A DNA stretch of 53,523 nucleotides, taken from NCBI GenBank assembly GCA_020426625.1, contig JAGQPR010000005.1, positions 1 through 53,523 of the forward strand. Reading direction: 5' to 3'. Numbering within the stretch: the stretch's first letter is position 1; every line of letters starts with the position of its first letter. The position numbers were made by a program, and so were the translations under genes. Of this stretch, positions 48,129 through 53,523 are shown in pieces. The notes under the pieces are model-generated. The model ran no database searches. It saw nothing but the letters and a program-made list of their open reading frames with translations, and was not told where the DNA came from. This DNA is from Planctomycetales bacterium (GTDB taxonomy: Bacteria; Planctomycetota; Planctomycetia; Pirellulales; Pirellulaceae).

Positions 48129-48831
48129 GGGGCTTTACGACCAGTTCAGGGATATGGACAGCGGTCGGCAAAGCAATCAAGGAAACCACCAGTTCAGCCA
48201 CGTGTTCTGGCTGAAGGATCCGCTGTTTGTGCTCTTCGCTGACTGGTGCAGGCCGCTGCTCGAGCAGTGGAGTATTGACTTCTCCAGGGTAGACGTTGGT
48301 GACGCGCACTCCATCTGCCGCAACCTCGTTGGCTACGCACGTGCTCAGCGCAGTCATCGCAAACTTGCTAGCCGAATAAGCAATGCCACCTAAGGCGATG
48401 GCTCGCTTGCCAGCAATCGACGAGACGTTGATGATCAGCCCTTCGCGCCGCGCACGCATCGCTGGCAATACAGCGTGCAGGCAGTTGTATGCCCCGGTGG
48501 CGTTGATGGCTAAGACTTGATCCCACTGTTCGGGATCCATCTCAGCCATACTCCGGTTCTTGATATTCACACCGGCCGCATTGATCATGACATCGATTCG
48601 TCCTAGCTGATCGGTAGCCCACTGGAAAAAGGCGTTGGTGTCCTCGCGGGAAGCAACGTCAATCGTCTTGGTCGCGATAGACGTACCTTCAGCCGTTTCA
48701 TCCAAGGGCTGTTGGCGTCTTCCTCCAATGGCAACTCGCGCGCCAGCGTGAGCAAGGGCCCGTGCGATGGCTCGCCCCATCCCGGTTCCACCACCCACAA
48801 TCACCACGTTGAATTTACTGAGATCTTGCAT
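48109..48831 (-). CDS. Short-chain dehydrogenase/reductase (SDR)
   Basis: A classical SDR of 240 residues that should use NAD(P)H to oxidise or reduce a carbonyl/alcohol substrate; the substrate cannot be told from sequence. Visible motifs are the cofactor loop GGGTGMGRA (about residues 13-21), NAAG (about 84-87), the catalytic Ser in NVSSIAG (about 135), the catalytic YSASK (about 151-155), and PGEVNTPLL after it. An Arg-rich GGRRQQ after the second strand suggests NADP preference. The start ATG at 48831 has a good ribosome binding site (AGGAAA, complement of 48836-48841). It stands alone, divergent from the ArsR-methyltransferase/ahcY operon, and its 3' end overlaps the small convergent ORF. 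Confidence 0.93.
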   Translation of the reverse strand: MQDLSKFNVVIVGGGTGMGRAIARALAHAGARVAIGGRRQQPLDETAEGTSIATKTIDVASREDTNAFFQWATDQLGRIDVMINAAGVNIKNRSMAEMDPEQWDQVLAINATGAYNCLHAVLPAMRARREGLIINVSSIAGKRAIALGGIAYSASKFAMTALSTCVANEVAADGVRVTNVYPGEVNTPLLEQRPAPVSEEHKQRILQPEHVAELVVSLIALPTAVHIPELVVKPLSQGWY

Positions 48832-48990
48832 GATATTTCCTGAAAAAGGCCCCGGGGTAGCATTCCCCGAACGATGGCAAGCGAATACTGAGCAGTGTCA
48901 TTTTGACGCAACAATATAAGGGCAACCTGCGAAATCCGACACCGGCGTTGCGGCAAATTTGGAATGAGCGGCTGAATCGTATTTTCCGGG

Positions 48991-49018
48991 TTGACGAACC
49001 GCGGCCCACACCTATACT
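48991..49018 (+). promoter_or_regulatory. Sigma-70-type promoter of the ArsR-MT/ahcY operon
   Basis: TTGACG (48991-48996), a 16-base spacer and TATACT (49013-49018) closely match the housekeeping promoter consensus. It would start transcription near 49025, giving a leader of about 130 bases before the GTG at 49156. No other comparable promoter is visible in this 324-base gap. Confidence 0.6.
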
Positions 49019-49021
49019 CTA

Positions 49022-49033
49022 TCATCCGGATGA
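49022..49033. promoter_or_regulatory. Candidate operator palindrome at the transcription start
   Basis: TCATCCGGATGA is a perfect 12-base palindrome placed 3 bases after the -10 box, over the expected start site. ArsR-family repressors bind dyads in such positions, and the first gene of the operon encodes one. Autoregulation is therefore inferred. Confidence 0.45.
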
Positions 49034-49155
49034 ACGGATATAGGTCCAAGCTCGCGAAGAATCAACAGCTCCCGATTGAAGCTGGTCGAGGTTATTGCGA
49101 GTTGGCGATAGCGGCGCGGGTCATCCCAATGTAGGTTCGGGGAGAGCGGAGTTAG

Positions 49156-50097
49156 GTGCTAAAGAGTTCTACGCTTGACTGGTTGCAGACGTTGGCAGAT
49201 GGCACTCGTGTTCGTCTGCTGCGGTTGCTGGAGCAAGACGAGTTGACTGTTTCCGAGGCCTGCGCTGTCGTTCAAATGCCGCAGAGCACGGTTAGCCGTC
49301 ATTTGAGAGTTTTGGCGGCAGACGGCTGGTTGACGATTCGTCGCGATAAGAATCATCACTACTATCGCGCTGATAGGCAAGACTGGGAAGATTCTCAAGT
49401 CGATCTGTGGCTGTGGGTTCAGAAGCAAGTAGATACACCGACAACGCTGCTGGATGACCAGCGTTTGCAGCAGGTTGTTGCCAACCGGTCTCAGGGCGAA
49501 GCCTTTTTTCATTCGGCTGCCGAACAATGGGACAGCCTCAGAACGGATTTATTTGGCAAGCAGTTGGATGCTTTTGTACTGGCTGCTTCATTGCCTGACA
49601 ATGCCGTGGTGGCAGAGCTCGGCTGTGGATCGGCGGCGATCACACAAATGGTAGCGCCTCATGTAAAAAAGGTGTACGCCATCGACAGTTCAGCTGCCAT
49701 GCTCAAGGCAGCTCGCAAGCGACTCAAGGGCTTGCAGCACGTCAGCATCTGCAATGATCCTTTGGAGTCTTTGTCATTGTCTTCATCCAGCCTGGATTTG
49801 GCTTGGTTGGTGGCTGTACTGCCTTATCTGAACGAGCCCTGGATGGTCTTTAAGGAAGTGGCTCGCGTGCTCAAGCCACTTGCTAGTTTGGTGATCGTCG
49901 ACCTTGTCCCTCACGATCGATCGCACTATGAACACGAGATGGGACACCTTCGCCTGGGCACGTCTCGGCGAGAGTTGACGAACTGGTTGGACCGTGCCGG
50001 ATTGGCAATCCGAGTTTATCGCCAGTTGCCACCAGATCCGGTCGCCAAGGGACCGGGATTGTTCGCCGCAACCGTGCGGGCCAAGGAAACTACGTAA
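49156..50097 (+). CDS. ArsR-family regulator fused to a SAM-dependent methyltransferase
   Basis: This 313-residue protein starts at GTG 49156 (GGAG four bases upstream). Residues 5-90 are an ArsR winged helix (LADGTRVRLLRLLEQDELTVSEACAVVQM, recognition helix PQSTVSRHLRVLAADGWL, wing IRRDKNHHYYRA). Residues 115-300 are a class I methyltransferase with motif I VAELGCGSAAITQ, YAIDSSAAMLKAARKR, and the late strand AWLVAVLPYL. No metal-binding Cys pair is seen in the HTH part, so a metal sensor is unlikely. The gene ends 37 bases before ahcY. ArsR proteins of the SahR type control ahcY in Proteobacteria by sensing S-adenosylhomocysteine; by analogy the methyltransferase-like domain here may sense SAM or SAH. 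Whether it methylates anything is unknown. Confidence 0.9.
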   Translation: MLKSSTLDWLQTLADGTRVRLLRLLEQDELTVSEACAVVQMPQSTVSRHLRVLAADGWLTIRRDKNHHYYRADRQDWEDSQVDLWLWVQKQVDTPTTLLDDQRLQQVVANRSQGEAFFHSAAEQWDSLRTDLFGKQLDAFVLAASLPDNAVVAELGCGSAAITQMVAPHVKKVYAIDSSAAMLKAARKRLKGLQHVSICNDPLESLSLSSSSLDLAWLVAVLPYLNEPWMVFKEVARVLKPLASLVIVDLVPHDRSHYEHEMGHLRLGTSRRELTNWLDRAGLAIRVYRQLPPDPVAKGPGLFAATVRAKETT

Positions 50098-50134
50098 ATA
50101 ACTACCCTATCTTTATTTGAATTGGAGAATACAC

Positions 50135-51670
50135 ATGAGTACTGCTACCAGCGCTGCCCCAAAGGCGATCGCCACCGATCGTCTACCGTTTAAGGTTCGG
50201 GCTTACGATTTGTATGCAGCTGGGAAAGTTGAGGAAGCACAAGCGCTACTCGACTTGGGACGAAAGGAGATCAGCCTGGCGGAAGAGGAAATGCCCGGTT
50301 TGATGGCCTTGCGAGCTCGCTATGGCGACAAGCAACCTTTGGCTGGTGTGCGGATTATGGGATCGTTGCATATGACGGTCCAGACCGCAGTCTTGATCGA
50401 AACGCTGACGGCGCTCGGTGCCGACGTGCGTTGGGTCAGTTGCAACATTTTCTCAACCCAAGATAGCGCTGCAGCAGCGGTAGTTGCTGGCCCCAACGGA
50501 ACGCTTGATGATCCGCAAGGAACACCTGTATTCGCCTGGAAGGGCGAGACATTGACCGAATATTGGTGGTGTACTGGGGAAGCGCTTGTGTGGCCGGACG
50601 GCAGCGGACCGGAGCAAATTGTCGACGACGGTGGTGATGCGACTCTGCTAATCCACAAGGGAGTAGAATACGAAGCGATCGGTGCTGTTCCAGACTTTGA
50701 CGAAGACAATGAGCCCGAGGAGTGGGGAGTGATTCTCGAGCTGCTCCGCCAAGAATTCGCACTCAATCCGCACAAGTGGACGGAGATGGCCAAGAGTCTG
50801 CGCGGTGTCAGCGAAGAAACCACAACCGGCGTAGCTCGCTTGTACGAAATGGAAAAGGCTGGCAAGTTGCTCTTTCCGGCGATCAACGTCAACGACTCGG
50901 TCACCAAGGCCAAGTTCGACAACGTCTATGGTTGCCGCCATTCGCTGATCGATGGATTGAACCGCGCCTCGGACGTGATGATGGGTGGCAAGGTGGCCGT
51001 CGTGTGCGGTTTCGGCGACGTTGGCAAGGGCTGTTGCCAGTCACTGCGTGGTCAAGGTTGCCGCGTCATTGTCAATGAAATCGACCCCATCTGTGCCTTG
51101 CAAGCAGCGATGGAGGGATATGAAGTCAAGCCATTGGAGGACGTGGTCGAGACAGCGGATATCTTCGTAACAACCACTGGCAACAAGGACATCATCAGCG
51201 CCGAGCAAATGAAGCGGATGAAAACCGGTGCCATCGTCGGCAACATCGGCCACTTCGACAATGAAATCGACATGGCCGGCTTGCACAAGCTCGTGAAAGC
51301 AGGCAAGGTTGAACGGACCAACATCAAGCCTCAATACGATCAGTTCAAATTCACCGACACAGGACGAAGCATTCTGATCCTGGCCGAGGGACGTTTGCTA
51401 AACCTGGGATGTGCTACTGGCCACCCAAGCTTTGTGATGAGTGCCAGTTTTACCAACCAGACGTTGGCTCAATTGGAATTGCACGAGAAGCGAGACACCG
51501 GCGAGTACGATAACAAGGTGTACGTGCTGCCGAAGCGCTTGGACGAAGAGGTGGCTCGACTGCACTTGGACAAATTGGGAGTCAAGCTGACGGTGCTGAC
51601 GAAAGAACAGGCCGACTATATTGGCGTACCTGTCGAGGGTCCCTACAAGTCGAATCACTATCGCTACTAG
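50135..51670 (+). CDS. ahcY: Adenosylhomocysteinase
   Basis: S-adenosylhomocysteine hydrolase splits SAH into adenosine and homocysteine with bound NAD, removing the inhibitor made by all SAM-dependent methylation. I start at ATG 50135, with GGAG 7 bases upstream (50124-50127); an upstream in-frame start at 50117 lacks a site. The 511-residue protein is of the longer bacterial type with the extra segment around [16 protein letters not shown]. Motifs are [54 protein letters not shown], the NAD loop [12 protein letters not shown] (about residue 290), [11 protein letters not shown], and the C-terminal [10 protein letters not shown] that contacts the cofactor of the next subunit. It is co-directional with and just downstream of the ArsR-methyltransferase gene. 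No SAH riboswitch-like structure is evident in the 37-base gap. Its stop codon touches the second copy of the 62-bp repeat. Confidence 0.97.
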   Translation: MSTATSAAPKAIATDRLPFKVRAYDLYAAGKVEEAQALLDLGRKEISLAEEEMPGLMALRARYGDKQPLAGVRIMGSLHMTVQTAVLIETLTALGADVRWVSCNIFSTQDSAAAAVVAGPNGTLDDPQGTPVFAWKGETLTEYWWCTGEALVWPDGSGPEQIVDDGGDATLLIHKGVEYEAIGAVPDFDEDNEPEEWGVILELLRQEFALNPHKWTEMAKSLRGVSEETTTGVARLYEMEKAGKLLFPAINVNDSVTKAKFDNVYGCRHSLIDGLNRASDVMMGGKVAVVCGFGDVGKGCCQSLRGQGCRVIVNEIDPICALQAAMEGYEVKPLEDVVETADIFVTTTGNKDIISAEQMKRMKTGAIVGNIGHFDNEIDMAGLHKLVKAGKVERTNIKPQYDQFKFTDTGRSILILAEGRLLNLGCATGHPSFVMSASFTNQTLAQLELHEKRDTGEYDNKVYVLPKRLDEEVARLHLDKLGVKLTVLTKEQADYIGVPVEGPYKSNHYRY

Positions 51671-51732
51671 GGCATTGCTAACTGAAGTCAACAGGCACGC
51701 ATCAGCGCGATGCTAGCTTTCACGAACGGGCA
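51671..51732 (+). repeat. 62-bp dispersed repeat, copy 2
   Basis: It begins on the base after the ahcY stop codon, the same placement behind a plus-strand gene as copy 1. It contains a small hairpin GCATC-AGCGC-GATGC (51699-51713), imperfect in copy 1. Read on the minus strand, its end encodes the last residues (PVRES) and stop of the HD-GYP gene. Confidence 0.88.
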
Positions 51733-53188
51733 GCGGATTCTCTCCGGTGCTCGTTTTTGTTTCACATGCCAGCTCCACTGAGGGCCCAACGCGGTGGAGT
51801 GAACCTTGCGTTTCCAGGTGCATCTTCAAGGCCTCGAATGAAACTGGGCAAATTTTCGATCCCGCCTCGCCGCTCATGATCTCCAAGACTTGGTCGAGCG
51901 GGAGGTGATTCTTGCGGTAGGGTCGCTTGGCCGAAAGTGCATCAAAGATATCTGCGACGCACAAGGCTTTGGATTCCAGTGAAAGCTGGTGTTCCGTCAA
52001 GCCAAGGCTGTATCCGCTGCCATCCAGTTTCTCGTGATGGGCGGCCGCATCCGCCGCAAAACCACGAAAGCAGGGGACCAATTCCAGTATCTGGCGCGTG
52101 TAGTCGACGTGACGCTTCATCTGTTGGAACTCGTCATGCGTCAAACGATCTGGCTTGTCCAGAATCAGATTCGACACCCCCAGCTTGCCGATGTCGTGCA
52201 ACAAAGCGGCTCGCCGCCAATATCGTCGTTGTTCGTCGCTGTATCCCAATTGGCCAAGTATCGCGACCAGTCCATCGGCCACGCCGAACGAATGTTTGCA
52301 AGTCCAAGGACTCTTGGCGTCAATAACGTCCGCAAATCCTTCCGAAATGGCGTCCAATCGATCGTCATCGACGGACATACGTTTTTCGGCAGGTTCGTAC
52401 TCGGATAGTGCGGCTCGCGCATCGGGTTGATCGACCGTTTGCCAGAAGGTGGTGTCATTGCGGAACGATTGCAATGCCGCGACCAGGTCCGGGTCAAACC
52501 AGGTCTTCGAGCGAGCTTGAGCGACGTCCAACGCAGCGATCAATCCATAGGTGGAAAAGTAGACTTCGACGGTTTGCGCTAGGCAGGCGATTCTACCCAG
52601 CAAAGGAATCTGCTCGCCAGCCAGGCCGTCTGGTTCGCCGTGGCCATTCCAATGTTCGTCCAGTGTTCGCACCGCTGCAGCTGCATCGCGACTGAAGCCC
52701 AATTTGCGAGCTATGTCAGCACCACGCGAGCAGCGCGTCTGAATCAACTGTTTACCAGCTGATGGCTGAGCTACTAAGGAGATCAGTTTTGCAGCTCGGG
52801 CGCGGAGTGATTTGCCGGGGGCAACGTTGCGCACCATGTAGCTCAACGCTCGTCCGGGGTGCGTCAAGTCGTGAATTTTGAACGACTGCTTAATCTCTCG
52901 ATCGTCGGCGCCGAACAATGAGCAGACCTTGGCGGCATTGCTGCTGCAACCCGCATCCTTCAGCAATGTTCCGTAGAACAAGGCTGATTGTGCAGACGTC
53001 GGCAAACCAATCTCCCTCGCAATCCGCATCGAGATCAAGCAACTCTTCGTCGAGTGTCCGGCAGGTTGTCCTTCGGTTATGTCGAGCGCATAGGAAAGCG
53101 CCGTGACCACATCAGCCAGGGCCACCGAGCTAATCTCGAATTCGTCTGCGGGCAGTGGCTGGTGGTTGGCAATCGTCCGAGTTGACAT
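51713..53188 (-). CDS. HD-GYP-type phosphohydrolase with a degenerate second HD domain
   Basis: A 491-residue protein with two HD-type halves and no signal peptide or membrane helix. The C-terminal half (about 285-430) is a metal-binding HD-GYP domain: HSFGVADGLVAILGQLGY, LLHDIGKLGVSNLILDKPDRLTHDEF, AAAHHEKLDGSGYS and ADIFDALSAKRPYRKN. The name-giving GYP is GYS here. The N-terminal half (about 30-220) has the same layout (GHSTKSCLISMRIARE, LLKDAGCSSNAAKV, DEHWNGHGEPDGL) but Lys replaces the His of the HD pair, so it is probably inactive. HD-GYP domains commonly hydrolyse cyclic di-GMP; that activity is a family expectation here, not proven. It is convergent with ahcY, and its last codons lie inside the 62-bp repeat. 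Confidence 0.9.
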   Translation of the reverse strand: MSTRTIANHQPLPADEFEISSVALADVVTALSYALDITEGQPAGHSTKSCLISMRIAREIGLPTSAQSALFYGTLLKDAGCSSNAAKVCSLFGADDREIKQSFKIHDLTHPGRALSYMVRNVAPGKSLRARAAKLISLVAQPSAGKQLIQTRCSRGADIARKLGFSRDAAAAVRTLDEHWNGHGEPDGLAGEQIPLLGRIACLAQTVEVYFSTYGLIAALDVAQARSKTWFDPDLVAALQSFRNDTTFWQTVDQPDARAALSEYEPAEKRMSVDDDRLDAISEGFADVIDAKSPWTCKHSFGVADGLVAILGQLGYSDEQRRYWRRAALLHDIGKLGVSNLILDKPDRLTHDEFQQMKRHVDYTRQILELVPCFRGFAADAAAHHEKLDGSGYSLGLTEHQLSLESKALCVADIFDALSAKRPYRKNHLPLDQVLEIMSGEAGSKICPVSFEALKMHLETQGSLHRVGPSVELACETKTSTGENPLPVRES

Positions 53189-53523
53189 GGCAGCAACACC
53201 TAGCGACGTTTGGGCCTACTTGGGATAGAAGCGTTGCATGAGTCTGAGCAACGAGCTCGCCGGTATCCAGCGTCTGGAAAAGCCTAGGTCACTGGGAATC
53301 CAAGTCAAACAATAAAGCTGGTTTAGCGGGAATCCAGCAACACCACAGTCCGCTAGCTAAGCATCCACGCAGGAATTTTCCGGCACCCCTCGCTGGCCGC
53401 TGCGTTGGTCCCTCAATACAACAGATTGCCGCGGGGCGAATTAGCTACGGAGTAGCGGCAGATTTTAGCCCGGGGTGAGTGATGCGAGCTGCCAGCGAGC
53501 GGAACGTAACCCCGGGTATAAGG
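53189..53523. other. Non-coding region with nested palindromes at the window end
   Basis: No gene is seen. TGCCGC (53427-53432) pairs with GCGGCA (53455-53460) around an inner GCTAC/GTAGC hairpin. Next, CCCGGGGT (53469-53476) pairs with ACCCCGGG (53509-53516). The second arm pair encloses GTGAGTGATGCGA, which differs by one base from GTGAGTAATGCGA (13502-13514) in the nested palindrome between kinase and sigma factor. Confidence 0.65.

Noticed and set aside
48121..48393. 90-residue plus-strand frame over the SDR gene
   Set aside because: It is the complement of the conserved SDR C-terminal half.
50098..50134. SAH riboswitch upstream of ahcY
   Set aside because: The gap is only 37 AT-rich bases and cannot hold the known fold. 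The longer leader after 49025 shows no pattern I recognise either.
1..53523. tRNA, rRNA, integrase or prophage genes
   Set aside because: I looked for tRNA-like cloverleaf ends and for integrase or phage families and saw none; a tRNAscan run would settle the tRNA question.

Overview
The window comes from a planctomycete, most likely a Pirellulaceae-type (Rhodopirellula/Blastopirellula-like) genome. The evidence is the gene families. There is a DUF1501 / PPC / DUF1549-DUF1553 / planctomycete-cytochrome-WD40 cluster. There is an ECF-like sigma factor upstream of a Ser/Thr kinase carrying a formylglycine-generating-enzyme-like domain. There is also a giant extracellular-type protein with an LE-x-R-x-LLA N-terminal motif, CARDB and cadherin-like arrays, RHS repeats and dockerin-like calcium loops. 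Few genes have strong Shine-Dalgarno sites, so several starts were chosen by signal peptide or family alignment.

Layout. 1-8661 (+): four co-directional genes for secreted or periplasmic proteins, the first cut by the window edge. 8752-10055 (+): pyrE and an uncharacterised gene, with strong hairpins before and after pyrE. 10033-14458 (-): a decayed DUF4058-like remnant, the kinase, 640 bp of palindrome-rich non-coding DNA, and the sigma factor that probably works with the kinase. 14700-47615 (+): one uninterrupted reading frame of about 10,970 codons, which is 60% of the window. 47616-48831: a 62-bp dispersed repeat, an antitoxin-like small ORF, and a convergent SDR oxidoreductase. 48991-51670 (+): a promoter with an overlapping palindrome, an ArsR-methyltransferase fusion and ahcY, which together look like a SAH-recycling operon. 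51671-53188: the second copy of the 62-bp repeat, which supplies the stop codon of a convergent HD-GYP-type gene. 53189-53523: non-coding DNA with nested palindromes that share a core with the 13.5 kb element.

The giant protein is the main item. In order it has: near-identical 624-bp tandem units, a LamG-like domain, five SbsA-type Ig-like repeats with an inserted PA14-like domain, 13 CARDB repeats, helical and Ig-like linkers, a beta-propeller, about nine cadherin/He_PIG-like repeats, an RHS entry domain, an internal dockerin, BIG2 domains, a second propeller, and an RHS/YD shell. Forty-one consecutive RHS units keep an exact 63-bp spacing. After the RHS core (DPSGL) comes a 1,070-residue tail with a C39/papain-like cysteine-peptidase signature, a HEIGH zincin-like motif and a terminal dockerin pair. 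It reads as a cell-surface adhesin fused to an RHS polymorphic-toxin-like delivery module. That combination is the best candidate here for an undescribed system.

The remaining genes are ordinary for the group: pyrimidine synthesis (pyrE), methyl-cycle recycling (ArsR-MT, ahcY), signalling (sigma/kinase, HD-GYP) and an SDR oxidoreductase.
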